A DNA stretch of 64,000 nucleotides from contig NZ_FONG01000022.1 of assembly GCF_900112845.1 (NCBI RefSeq), positions 1 through 64,000 on the forward strand. The letters run 5' to 3'. A program made the translations under genes and the position numbers. This document shows, one piece after another, positions 26,006 to 33,275 of the stretch. The DNA comes from Actinacidiphila alni. Lineage in GTDB: Bacteria > Actinomycetota > Actinomycetes > Streptomycetales > Streptomycetaceae. How positions within the stretch are numbered: the stretch's first letter is position 1; the number at the start of each line of letters is the position of its first letter. The notes below the pieces were generated by a model. The model had not been told where the DNA came from and ran no database searches. It worked only from the letters and a program-made list of their open reading frames with translations.

Positions 26006-26755
26006 TCAGGCCCGCAAACCCCGCGCCATGTCCCGTACGGCCTCCAGCGCCTGCTCCTGCAGGCCGCCACCGAAGGTGACCCGGGCGGCGCCGAGCACGC
26101 CCAGTTCGCGCGGTGAGGGGCCGCCCGGGCGGCACAGGGCGTTGACGGGTACGCCGACGCCTTCCGCGACCTCCGCGAGGAGGGAGGGCGGGGCGAGGAT
26201 CGGGTAGACGCAGTCCGCACCCGCCGCCGCGTACAGCTTGCCGCGCTCGACAGCCGCCCCGGTCGTACGGTCGCCGCGCAGGAAGGTGTCGACGCGCGCG
26301 TTGATCACCAGCGCGTCGCCGGCCGCGGCCCGTACGGCGGCCAGCCGGTCGGCCTGTTCCCGCGGCTCCACCAGCCGCCTGGTCGCGGAGTCGGAGTCCT
26401 CCAGATTGCAGCCGACCGCCCCGGCCTCCAGCAGCCGCTCCACCAACTCCCGTGGCTCCAGCCCGTATCCGGCCTCGACGTCCGCCGACACCGGTACGTC
26501 CACGGCCCGGGTGATCCGGCGGATCGCGGCGAACATCTCGTCGGCCGGCGCCGCGCCGTCCTCGTACCCCAGCGACGCCGACACCCCGGCGCTCGGTGTC
26601 GCCAGCGCGGCGAAGCCCGCGTCCGCGAACACCCGCGCGCTGGCCGCGTCCCACGGCCCCGGCAGCACCAACGGATCATCCGCGGCCCGCCCGTGATGCA
26701 GCGCCCGCAGCGCTTCCGCCCCCGCGTGCTCCGCGTCATCCACTCGCTCACTCAT
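26006..26755 (-). CDS. PEP mutase / isocitrate-lyase superfamily protein
   Basis: The 249-aa protein has the superfamily motifs LVLPGPWDAASARVFADAGF, SADVEAGYG (metal and substrate binding), GCNLEDSD, NARVDTFLRG and CVYPILAP. The CKIGDC-type loop of isocitrate lyase is absent, so it belongs to the oxaloacetate-decarboxylase / phosphonomutase-like group. The natural substrate cannot be predicted. The ATG at 26755 (MSERVDD) is preferred over an upstream extension. It lies 76 bp downstream of the methyltransferase gene on the same strand, so it could be the distal gene of that operon, but orthologues usually stand alone. It converges on the molybdenum-hydroxylase operon. Confidence 0.82.
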   Translation of the reverse strand: MSERVDDAEHAGAEALRALHHGRAADDPLVLPGPWDAASARVFADAGFAALATPSAGVSASLGYEDGAAPADEMFAAIRRITRAVDVPVSADVEAGYGLEPRELVERLLEAGAVGCNLEDSDSATRRLVEPREQADRLAAVRAAAGDALVINARVDTFLRGDRTTGAAVERGKLYAAAGADCVYPILAPPSLLAEVAEGVGVPVNALCRPGGPSPRELGVLGAARVTFGGGLQEQALEAVRDMARGLRA

Positions 26756-26831
26756 ACCGCCGACGCTATGCCCTGCCGCCCCCGCACCGCTGTACCAATC
26801 CGCCCCCCTTTCCTTGGGCCAATCCGACCTC

Positions 26832-28022
26832 TCACCGGGCGCCGTCCACCGGCCACGCACCGGCCGGATCGTCCAGCCAGGCGTACTGACCGTCGCCGTC
26901 CACCGTCAGCCCGAAACGCCCGACCCCCGGCCGCCCGCGCTCCGCCCACCAGTGGTACGCCGCCTCCACCTCGTCCCAGAGCCGGCGCGGGCCGCCCTGG
27001 CGGACCGTTGCCGTCGGCCGGCCGTCCCGGAACATCACGACCGCCCAGGACGCCTCGCCCCGCCCGTCCCGGCCGTAGAACCACACCGGCCGCGCCCCGC
27101 CGCGCTTGCCGGCCGCCGCCTGCACACACCCCGGCACCCGCAGCCCCAGCACAAAGGGCAGCGCCGTGTACCGCCCGGTGAGGAACTCCGCCTCGGTGAC
27201 GCCGGTCGTGGACTCCTCGGCCGCTTCCACACCGCCGTACGGCACGACGTCACCGTGCCGTACGGCCGGCCCTCGGTGGGCCCTTAGCTTCATGAACTCC
27301 ACCAGCCGTGTGAACCGCCCCGATGCCGTCCCGTCCGCCACGACCAGCCGCACCACAGCGTCCCCGTTGCCGTACGGCGTTCCCCAAGGCGCCACGACGA
27401 TCCCGCCCAGCGCCGTCTGCTCCACCCACGCATACGGGATCTCCCGCACGCCGCAGGTCGCGATGACGCGGTCGTACGGCGCCCCCGGCCGGTACCCGTC
27501 GCGTCCGTCGCCCGTGACCACCGTCGGCCCGAGCCCCGCCCGCCGCAAGGCGTCCCGGGCCGCTTCCGCGACCGCCGCGTCGACCTCGACCGTCGTCACC
27601 CTCGCGCCGCCGAGCCGGTGCGCGAGCAGCCCGGCGTTCCATCCCGTACCGGTCCCGATCTCCAACACCGCCTGTCCGTCCCGCACATCGAGATCGGCCA
27701 GCATCGCGGCCACCACCGACGGCATCGACGCCGACGACGTCGCCACCTTGCCCGGTCCCGGACCCGCGTGCCGGCCGTCGTCCCACTGCGTCACGACGGG
27801 CACGTCCGCCTCGGCGTATCCGTGCCACCGGCCCGGATCCGCGGACCGGTCCGCGACCGTACTCGCCTGCGCCCCCACATCGAACGGCCACATCACCTCG
27901 GGCAGAAACCCGGACCGCGGCACTGCCGCGAACACCGGCGCCCAATCGGCCGCCAGAGCACCGGATTTCAGAAGGGACCGGCACAACACGGCCCAGCCCC
28001 TTCCGTCTTCTGCCTCGGTCAC
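26832..28022 (-). CDS. PCMT-type peptide/protein L-aspartate O-methyltransferase, candidate RiPP enzyme
   Basis: The 396-aa protein has a protein-L-isoaspartate methyltransferase (PCMT) domain at about 10-215. SASMPSVVAAML stands where PCMT has its SQP substrate loop, SAM motif I is AVLEIGTGTGWNAGLL (118-133), and VTTVEVD and YDRVIATCGVREIP follow. The last ~180 residues (FLTGRYTALPFVLGLRVPG, WFYGRDGRGEASWAVV) form an extra domain not found in repair PCMTs. It is typical of the RiPP-linked methyltransferases of actinobacteria that methylate Asp and drive aspartimide formation. The GTG start at 28022 overlaps the stop of a 42-aa Asp-Gly peptide gene as GTGA; the longer frame from 28091 overlaps that gene fully. 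This pairing strongly suggests the peptide is its substrate. General isoaspartate repair is the alternative. Confidence 0.8.
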   Translation of the reverse strand: MTEAEDGRGWAVLCRSLLKSGALAADWAPVFAAVPRSGFLPEVMWPFDVGAQASTVADRSADPGRWHGYAEADVPVVTQWDDGRHAGPGPGKVATSSASMPSVVAAMLADLDVRDGQAVLEIGTGTGWNAGLLAHRLGGARVTTVEVDAAVAEAARDALRRAGLGPTVVTGDGRDGYRPGAPYDRVIATCGVREIPYAWVEQTALGGIVVAPWGTPYGNGDAVVRLVVADGTASGRFTRLVEFMKLRAHRGPAVRHGDVVPYGGVEAAEESTTGVTEAEFLTGRYTALPFVLGLRVPGCVQAAAGKRGGARPVWFYGRDGRGEASWAVVMFRDGRPTATVRQGGPRRLWDEVEAAYHWWAERGRPGVGRFGLTVDGDGQYAWLDDPAGAWPVDGAR

Positions 28023-28147
28023 TTCCGGTGGGTCCCGTCCCCGGGCGGCGTGGTCCCGTCCGGATTCGGCGGCTCCTCCGGCGGCGTCCACGGTGTACCC
28101 GGGTGCCCGTCTCCTTCTCCGCCGACGCGAATTCCCCGCTGTTTCAT
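28019..28147 (-). CDS. Candidate RiPP precursor peptide, 42 aa, three Asp-Gly motifs
   Basis: This small gene reads MKQRGIRVGGEGDGHPG at its start and PPNPDGTTPPGDGTHRK at its end. Its ATG overlaps the stop of the XRE regulator (ATGA) and its TGA overlaps the GTG of the methyltransferase (GTGA). Asp13, Asp30 and Asp37 are each followed by Gly; Asp-Gly is the pair most prone to succinimide formation after Asp methylation. The tail is rich in Pro, Gly, Thr and Glu, with a PDGT / GDGT near-repeat. There is no Cys, so no lanthionine. In known aspartimide RiPPs (imiditides, fuscimiditide) a PCMT homologue modifies such a Gly-following Asp. An in-frame ATG at 28153 would add Met-Glu. Function is inferred. 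Confidence 0.7.
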   Translation of the reverse strand: MKQRGIRVGGEGDGHPGTPWTPPEEPPNPDGTTPPGDGTHRK

Positions 28148-29058
28148 CTCCATGGCAGCTTCTCCAGTTCGTCCGGATACAGTGCTATTCGCTGTCGTGT
28201 CCAGGATTCGGGAGGGGTGTGCGCAGGCAAGTCTGTTTCCTGTTCGCGCAAGAACTCGTCGCGGAGGGCCGAGAGGAAGTCGCGCATGGCGTCGGCGGCA
28301 AGAGCGGCCGAGGCGAAGCGTTCGAACTTCCCCACGTACAAAGCGACGTCACGTGGATCGGTCACGGACAATTCGGCGTGCAGCGTTTCGACGGTGACCA
28401 TGCGGTCGTCGCGAATGACGAATGAATGTCCTGGCACGTCGTCCTGCGGAGCGGTGAGCGTGACGACGCGGATGTCCACGTTCGGAAGCCTGGACAACGA
28501 AATCAACCGGTCCAGCTGTCCCGCCATCACCGGCGGTGGCACCAGCAGCCAGCGCAGCACAGGCTCGGTGACGATGAATCGCAAGGTCTTCGCCGGGTCG
28601 TACAGCACGCTCTGCCGGTCGAGCCGCGCGGCCACGGTTCGTACCAATTAGTCGTCGCTCAACTCCTTGCGGGAGAGAACCGCCCGCACGTACTCGGGCG
28701 TCTGCAACAACCCGGGAATCAGAGAGGGTTGGAACAGACGCAGCAGCGTCATCGAGTGGTCCAGCGCTTTGATCTGCTGCTGCTTGCGGTGATACCCGAG
28801 GCGACGGTAGAGCCGCCAAGCGACGGCCTCCGTGGCCTCGGCCCTGGCGGCGGCCAGATATTCGGCCGTGACCTCCTCGGACACTCCCAGCGCCGTCAGG
28901 ATGCGCTCCACGTCCACGACGCCCGGGGCCGTGCGGCCGTTCTCGATCTTGCTCAGCTTGCTGGTGGACATGACGGCACCGCGGGCCACGGCTTTCGCTT
29001 CCTGCCCTGAAGCCTGTCGCAGCGCCCGCAGTGCAGCGCCCAGTTCTGATCTGTTCAC
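28144..29058 (-). pseudogene. XRE regulator with DUF5753, split by an in-frame TAA
   Basis: The N-terminal half (29058-28648, 136 aa) has an XRE helix-turn-helix (ELGAALRALRQASGQEAKAV, MSTSKLSKIENGRTAP) and the first part of DUF5753 (LFQPSLIPGLLQTPEYVRAV). It ends LSDD then TAA at 28650-28648. The same frame goes on with LVRTVAARLDRQSVLYD through the rest of DUF5753 to 28144. A GAA-to-TAA change would explain it, as DDELVRTVAARLDRQ fits the family. A TTG directly after the stop could allow restart. The GTG start overlaps the DUF6879 stop and the end overlaps the peptide start. It should control this operon; the short form may still bind DNA without ligand control. A base-call error is possible. 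Confidence 0.75.
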
Positions 29059-29576
29059 GCGCCGAACTCGGCCCACCACTCGGTGAAGGGCACGGCGTGC
29101 GCGAGCGCGACGTCGCGGTACGCCCTGAATTCCCCGGCGTCCTCCCGGACGTCCGCGCCGAGGTACTTGCCCGCGCCGTCATACGCCATGGCCGCCACCG
29201 TCGCGCCGTCGAACAGCCAGAAGTCCGGTGCGTCCGGCAGCGGGTTGGGCTTCTCGGTGGTGTCGAGGATGAAGAATTCCTCACCGGCCGCCGCGTTCCT
29301 GCGGTAGCCCCAGCCCAGTTCGAACCGCAGGTACGGCGTGAGCGGGCGGGACAGAATGTGCACGCGGTAGATGCGTTTCCCCGCCCGCGCGATGTCGCGG
29401 ACCGTCGTGACCCAGCCGGCGTTCCGGTAATCCGCCGGCTGTTCCTCTCCGGCGAGGAAGGCCCGATACGCGGCCACGCCACCGGACTTGCTGTAGTCGT
29501 CCAGCGTCTCCAGCCGGAACGCTTCCCGCTCGAAGCACGAGAACATCTCGCCGAGTGTTCTAGAGGAGTCCGTCAC
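29055..29576 (-). CDS. DUF6879 family protein
   Basis: The 173-aa protein contains CFEREAFRLETLDDYS, then WVTTVRDIARAGKRIYRVHI and LTPYLRFELGWGYRRNAAAGE, then FWLFDGATVAAMAYD. I recognise these as DUF6879 features, a family of unknown function that in Streptomyces regularly stands beside XRE-DUF5753 regulators. The GTG start overlaps the preceding small gene by 17 bases and the stop overlaps the XRE start as GTGA, so it is a coupled member of the operon leading to the peptide and methyltransferase. No catalytic motif is evident. Confidence 0.7.
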   Translation of the reverse strand: MTDSSRTLGEMFSCFEREAFRLETLDDYSKSGGVAAYRAFLAGEEQPADYRNAGWVTTVRDIARAGKRIYRVHILSRPLTPYLRFELGWGYRRNAAAGEEFFILDTTEKPNPLPDAPDFWLFDGATVAAMAYDGAGKYLGADVREDAGEFRAYRDVALAHAVPFTEWWAEFGA

Positions 29577-29751
29577 GGATGGCCTTTCGGATCAGGTCCA
29601 CAGGAATCTCGACCATGGTCTCGTGAGCGGGAATGCTCAGGCCGTGTTCGGTGAGTCGCGTCCCCTGCACCGCGAGGGTGCCCCTGTCGGTGACGTACAG
29701 GGTCGGGCAATCGCCGTCGTCGCACGATCCGACAAGCCGTGTCAGTTCCAC
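29560..29751 (-). CDS. Small conserved protein at the head of the DUF6879 operon
   Basis: The 63-aa protein reads MELTRLVGSCDDGDCPTLYV, then TDRGTLAVQGTRL and ends IRKAIRDGLL. Such proteins commonly precede DUF6879 genes in Streptomyces. The CDDGDC pair of cysteines could bind metal or form a disulfide. GTG at 29751 is chosen because GGAGG lies 5 bases upstream; GTG at 29763 is in frame but has no site. Its end overlaps the DUF6879 start by 17 bases. Function is unknown. Confidence 0.65.
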   Translation of the reverse strand: MELTRLVGSCDDGDCPTLYVTDRGTLAVQGTRLTEHGLSIPAHETMVEIPVDLIRKAIRDGLL

Positions 29752-29821
29752 TGCTTCCTCCACCCCGAGACAGCGTTACGTTCGATGCTCGCCAGTGGCG
29801 TCACCCGGCACAAGGGATTCG

Positions 29822-29841
29822 GGTTTCCACAACGGGAAACC
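29822..29841. promoter_or_regulatory. Inverted repeat upstream of the peptide/methyltransferase operon
   Basis: GGTTTCC and GGAAACC form a 7-6-7 inverted repeat 71 bp upstream of the first gene of the minus-strand operon. It is a candidate operator for the XRE regulator of that operon. Confidence 0.45.
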
Positions 29842-29887
29842 GCGTAGATCCTTGACCGGACTGCCGTCCCTCGCTGCGGGCGCACGG

Positions 29888-30349
29888 TCACCCAGCGGCG
29901 TCGCCGCCGTCCCGCAGGGAGTGGATCATGGACCCCAGGATGCCGAACGCGGCCGTCTGCTCGGGTTCCGTCAGGCCGGACAGCATTCTGAGCTCGACGG
30001 AACGGACCGCCGCGGACGCCTTTTCCAGGCTTCGCCGGCCGCTGGGGGTGAGGCGGGCGGGGAGGGCCTTGCCGACGGGGGGTGCGGCGGGGCGGGTGAC
30101 GTAGCCGTCCCGTTCCAGGGTCTGGAGCAGCACGTTCATGGACTGGCGGGTCACGAAGGCGCCGCGCGCCAGCTCGGAGTTGGACAGGCCCGGGCGTTGG
30201 GCGAGGAGTTCGAGGCAGGAGTAGTGCGTCACGGTCATCCCGAGGGGCCGCAGCACCTCCTCCATGGCGGCGCGCAGGGCGCTCGACGCCTCCTTCAGCA
30301 GGTAGCCCAGGGATTTGTCGAGGTCGACGCCCGCGTCCTTTTGACTCAT
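29888..30349 (-). CDS. MarR-family regulator
   Basis: The 153-aa protein has the MarR winged helix (about 35-105: MTVTHYSCLELLAQRPGLSN, SELARGAFVTRQSMNVLLQT, LERDGYVTRP) flanked by the dimerising helices. It is divergent from a VOC-domain gene. Two TGTCAG-N4-CTGACA palindromes lie between the genes, one touching its own ATG, so it almost certainly represses both itself and the neighbour. The inducer is unknown. Confidence 0.9.
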   Translation of the reverse strand: MSQKDAGVDLDKSLGYLLKEASSALRAAMEEVLRPLGMTVTHYSCLELLAQRPGLSNSELARGAFVTRQSMNVLLQTLERDGYVTRPAAPPVGKALPARLTPSGRRSLEKASAAVRSVELRMLSGLTEPEQTAAFGILGSMIHSLRDGGDAAG

Positions 30350-30364
30350 GTCAGTATTCTGACA
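30349..30364. promoter_or_regulatory. MarR operator 1
   Basis: TGTCAGTATTCTGACA is a palindrome (6-4-6) that begins at the first base of the marR-type start codon. Binding here would block its own translation start region and promoter. Confidence 0.8.
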
Positions 30365-30376
30365 TACGGTGGGTCG

Positions 30377-30392
30377 TGTCAGGAATCTGACA
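30377..30392. promoter_or_regulatory. MarR operator 2
   Basis: TGTCAGGAATCTGACA is a second copy with the same half-sites, extendable to GTGTCAG/CTGACAC. Its centre is 28 bp from operator 1 and it lies 20 bp before the VOC gene start. Confidence 0.8.
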
Positions 30393-30412
30393 CAGATGGA
30401 AGGAGCACCACC

Positions 30413-30781
30413 ATGCCCGCCACCGGCCCCGACTTCATCTCCCTCCAGGCGCGCGACCTCGCCGCCTCGCAGGCGTTCTACGAGCGGTACCTCGGCCTCG
30501 TCCGCTCACCGGCCGGACCGCCGCACGCCGTCGTCTTCGACACCAAGCCGATCGCGTTCGCGCTCCGGGACGTCGTTCCCGGCACGGATCTCGCGTCCGC
30601 GGACCGGCCCGGCATCGGCGCCGCGATCTGGCTGCACGCCACCGATGTCCAGGCGATCCACGACGCGCTGGCCGCCGACGGCCACACCATCGTCTCCGCG
30701 CCGATCGACGGCCCCTTCGGCCGTACGTTCACCTTCGCCGACCCCGACGGCTACCACGTCACGCTGCACGACCGCGCCTGA
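30413..30781 (+). CDS. VOC-family (glyoxalase-like) protein
   Basis: The 122-aa protein has the paired babbab modules of the vicinal-oxygen-chelate fold: DFISLQARDLAASQAFYERY near the start and FTFADPDGYHVTLHD at the end. Members bind metals or small hydrophobic ligands, as glyoxalases, dioxygenases or antibiotic-binding proteins; the exact role cannot be told. A GAAGGAG site precedes the ATG. It is under the divergent MarR regulator, so it may answer to a toxic compound. A convergent hairpin ends it. Confidence 0.85.
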   Translation: MPATGPDFISLQARDLAASQAFYERYLGLVRSPAGPPHAVVFDTKPIAFALRDVVPGTDLASADRPGIGAAIWLHATDVQAIHDALAADGHTIVSAPIDGPFGRTFTFADPDGYHVTLHDRA

Positions 30782-30821
30782 CGTACGGCGCCGCCCATCG
30801 GCGGGCGGTGCCGTACGTCAG
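30778..30821. terminator. Convergent terminator hairpin
   Basis: CTGACGTACGGC and GCCGTACGTCAG form the outer stem, with GCCGCCC / GGCGGGC inside. It overlaps the stop codons of the VOC gene and the facing oxidoreductase gene and probably serves both. Confidence 0.8.
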
Positions 30822-31501
30822 AGTTCGGCCGCTGCCAGGGCCGCCTCGATGTCGGCGGCGGAGGCCGGGGACGGGGGCACGGACATGAAGTCGGCGACGG
30901 ACTTGTCCGCGTAGGGGAGGCCGTACGCCGGGGTGCCGGGCTGGTAGCGCCAGCCCTCGGAGAGGGGTCCCGCGTCGACGGCGTCGAAGCCGAGCAGGTC
31001 CAGGAGGTGCGTGGCGCTGGCCTTCGCGTCGGCGTCGTCGCCCGCGATGGCCAGGGCGCTGCGGTCCGCGGCGCCCGCCGGGCGCGGCAGGACGGCCAGG
31101 TGCTTGAAGAAGATGTTGTTGAAGACCTTCACCACCCGGGCACCCTCAAGGTGCGCCTGGAGCAGCCCGCTGTCCGTGGTCTCCTTGGCGGCCAGCTCGG
31201 GGATGTCACCGTCGCGCTGCGGGTAGTAGTTGCCGCTGTCGAGCACGACCTTCCCGGCCAGCGGCTCGCGCGGGATCAGCGGATACGCCTTGACCGGGAC
31301 CGTCACCACCACCCAGTCCCCGGCTTCCGCCGCCTCCGCCGGCGTCGCGGCCCGCGCCCGCGGCCCGAGTTCCGCGACGAGGTCCGCCAGCGTCTCCGGC
31401 CCCCTGGAGTTGCTGAGCACCACGTCGATCCCGGCGTCCACGGCCAGCCTGGCCAGGGTGCCGCCGATGTTCCCGCTGCCGATCAGTCCCAAAGTCGTCA
31501 T
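30818..31501 (-). CDS. NAD(P)-binding oxidoreductase, F420/NADP-reductase-like
   Basis: The 227-aa protein begins TTLGLIGSGNIGGTLARLAV, a Rossmann GxGxxG site, followed by VVLSNSRGPETLADLVAELG (NADP 2'-phosphate recognition by SNSR). KVVLDSGNYYPQRDGDIPEL, VVKVFNNIFFKHL and LLGFDAVDAGPL occur later. These are features of NADPH-dependent F420 reductases and related small dehydrogenases (COG2085). The real substrate is not certain. The ATG at 31501 is preferred; the upstream extension overlaps nothing but has no site. It converges on the VOC gene. Confidence 0.82.
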   Translation of the reverse strand: MTTLGLIGSGNIGGTLARLAVDAGIDVVLSNSRGPETLADLVAELGPRARAATPAEAAEAGDWVVVTVPVKAYPLIPREPLAGKVVLDSGNYYPQRDGDIPELAAKETTDSGLLQAHLEGARVVKVFNNIFFKHLAVLPRPAGAADRSALAIAGDDADAKASATHLLDLLGFDAVDAGPLSEGWRYQPGTPAYGLPYADKSVADFMSVPPSPASAADIEAALAAAEL

Positions 31502-31611
31502 ACGCCCGCCAACGACGCCCCCACCCGGTCTGTTCCCCGCACTGGGCCGAACGGGAACCGCCCTGTCCGGGGCATGGGCCCGGACCGGGAATCGCCCGGG
31601 CCGGCGACCGG

Positions 31612-31815
31612 TCAGGCCAGGAAGGCCCCCGCCTTGACCTCGGCGACGAACGCGGACCAGGCGTCGGCCTGGAACGTCAGCGACGGGCCCTCGGGGTCCT
31701 TGGAGTCGCGCACCGGGACCACACCACGCGTGGTGGCCAGGTTGGCGGCGACCTCGACGCAGTTGCCGCCGTTGTTGCTGTAGCTGGACTTGTACCAACG
31801 GGGTTCGGTCGTCAC
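31612..31815 (-). CDS. DUF397 protein
   Basis: The 67-aa protein reads PRWYKSSYSNNGGNCVEVAA, then VPVRDSKDPEGPSLTF and WSAFVAEVKAG, the standard DUF397 pattern. These small proteins pair with XRE-DUF5753 regulators in Streptomyces and modulate development and antibiotic production in whiJ-type loci. Its GTG overlaps the stop of the XRE gene (GTGA). Confidence 0.95.
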   Translation of the reverse strand: MTTEPRWYKSSYSNNGGNCVEVAANLATTRGVVPVRDSKDPEGPSLTFQADAWSAFVAEVKAGAFLA

Positions 31816-32651
31816 GGGGTGCCCTTTCGGATGTGCTCAATCATGGCCACGGAGTCCGCCTGAGACAGCACTTCGGCCTGCAACTGATGGTATGCCGTCA
31901 ACATCGTCAGCACCGAAGAGCTTTCGCGGTCCAAGTGCCCTTGCGCTTGGGACTCGGCGTAGCTGATCACCGACCGGTCCGACATGGTCAGCAGATTCAC
32001 GGGCAGGTCGAACGTCCGACGCTCGCCAATGCTGTACGGCGCTACCTGTATCAGCGTCGTGGGCGACGCGGCAAACTCGATCAGCCGGGTCAACTGCCGG
32101 TCCATCACAGCGTGGCCACCGATCGGGCGGCGGAGACAACTCTCGTCCATGATCACGAACAGCATGGGCGGCCGATCCCGGACCAGAGCCGCCTGCCGCT
32201 CCGCGAGGGTCGTCACTCGTTCCTCGGCCTGCGCCTCTGTGATGGCGCCTCGTTTGACCGCGCTGTTCGCCAACACCCATGCATATTCGGGTGTCTGGAG
32301 CAGGCCGGGGACGATGCCGATCTCGAACAACCGGATCTCGACGGCCCGGCCCTCGTGCTCCATGTATTCGGGGAACCCCTCCAGCAACGAACCGCGACGT
32401 AGTTCCGTCCATTCGCGCTCGAACGAATCAGCGGTGTCCGTCAGGTCGAACGCGACGTCAAGCTGGCGCGAGAGGCGACGAGTCGGCGGTTTCCGACCAG
32501 TTTCGACGGCCGATACGTGCTGGCTGGAATAGTCCAGGGCGGCGGCCAGATCCTCCTGGTTCCAGCTGCGCGCTTCCCGCAGCCTGCGCACCCGTGCGCC
32601 GAATGCGGCCTGTGGACTGCTGTCGGGCTGCAATTCCTTGATGTTGGCCAC
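31812..32651 (-). CDS. XRE regulator with DUF5753 (WhiJ type)
   Basis: The 279-aa protein has an N-terminal helix-turn-helix (about 15-70: RVRRLREARSWNQEDLAAAL, SSQHVSAVETGRKPPTRR) and a DUF5753 domain (about 95-270: EIGIVPGLLQTPEYAWVL, SCLRRPIGGHAVMDRQLTRL). It is followed by an overlapping DUF397 gene and is divergent from an ATP-binding protein gene, which completes the three-gene layout of whiJ/abaA-like loci. It is an intact relative of the split regulator at 28144-29058. Confidence 0.93.
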   Translation of the reverse strand: MANIKELQPDSSPQAAFGARVRRLREARSWNQEDLAAALDYSSQHVSAVETGRKPPTRRLSRQLDVAFDLTDTADSFEREWTELRRGSLLEGFPEYMEHEGRAVEIRLFEIGIVPGLLQTPEYAWVLANSAVKRGAITEAQAEERVTTLAERQAALVRDRPPMLFVIMDESCLRRPIGGHAVMDRQLTRLIEFAASPTTLIQVAPYSIGERRTFDLPVNLLTMSDRSVISYAESQAQGHLDRESSSVLTMLTAYHQLQAEVLSQADSVAMIEHIRKGTP

Positions 32652-32758
32652 GGCTCGGCCCGAACCTTTCCTTCGTTTCTGACTAGTTGAAGGGATTTCG
32701 ACTGTAAGTCACTCTGTGGCTGTCCGGTTGCGGAACGTCACAGAAGGGCCAGAGCGAC

Positions 32759-33208
32759 ATGCACCACACAGCCTTACCGCCTGTCCTCCAACGCACCTCA
32801 CCAGCCCCCGCATTGCGACTCTGGCCCGCTGCCGAGCGGTCCATCGGGCAGGCCCGCGACTGGCTGACCCGCACGGCCGACGAGTGGGGCCTGGACGGCG
32901 ACCTCGCCGACGCGGCGACCCTCGTCCTGTCGGAGCTGCTGACCAACGCACTGCGGTACGCCCGGCCCACGGACGACGGTGTCGTCGGCAGCGAGATCGG
33001 CACCCGGCTGGTCCGGCAGGAGAACGGTCTCCGCATCGAGGTGCACGACGCGTCCGACCGCGTCCCCGTACTGGCGGCGGCCGACCCCCTGGACGAGCAC
33101 GGCCGGGGCCTCGTCCTGGTGGACGCCCTCACGCAGGGTCAGTGGGGCGTCGGCCCCCGCGACGGCATCGGAAAACTCGTGTGGGCGGACGTGCCGTCTC
33201 ATCAATGA
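32759..33208 (+). CDS. ATP-binding anti-sigma-factor-like protein (HATPase)
   Basis: The 149-aa protein has the GHKL ATPase fold of RsbW/SpoIIAB-like kinases: VLSELLTNALRYARP is the N-box, IEVHDASDRVP the D-box and DEHGRGLVLVDALTQ the G-box. In Streptomyces such stand-alone ATPases number in the dozens; many flank whiJ-type pairs like the divergent one here. They may bind a sigma factor or anti-anti-sigma partner. No partner gene is adjacent. Confidence 0.85.
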   Translation: MHHTALPPVLQRTSPAPALRLWPAAERSIGQARDWLTRTADEWGLDGDLADAATLVLSELLTNALRYARPTDDGVVGSEIGTRLVRQENGLRIEVHDASDRVPVLAAADPLDEHGRGLVLVDALTQGQWGVGPRDGIGKLVWADVPSHQ

Positions 33209-33275
33209 CCGGAGCCCCGGGGCGGACCAACACCTCACCGTGGACTGGCGGTTGGGCGCATGCCACCGTTGGGCC

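Noticed and set aside
23052..26654. 1200-aa open frame on the minus strand
   Set aside because: It shadows the molybdenum-hydroxylase genes; its residue content is typical of an antisense frame.
28092..28092. Methyltransferase start at 28091
   Set aside because: That GTG has no ribosome site and lies inside the peptide gene; the GTGA overlap at 28022 is far better placed.
26006..29751. Graspetide cluster
   Set aside because: No ATP-grasp gene occurs near the methyltransferase, so the graspetide route was set aside in favour of methyltransferase-only modification.
30413..30781. Specific antibiotic-resistance (bleomycin-type) function for the VOC protein
   Set aside because: The VOC fold alone does not identify the ligand; no supporting residues seen.
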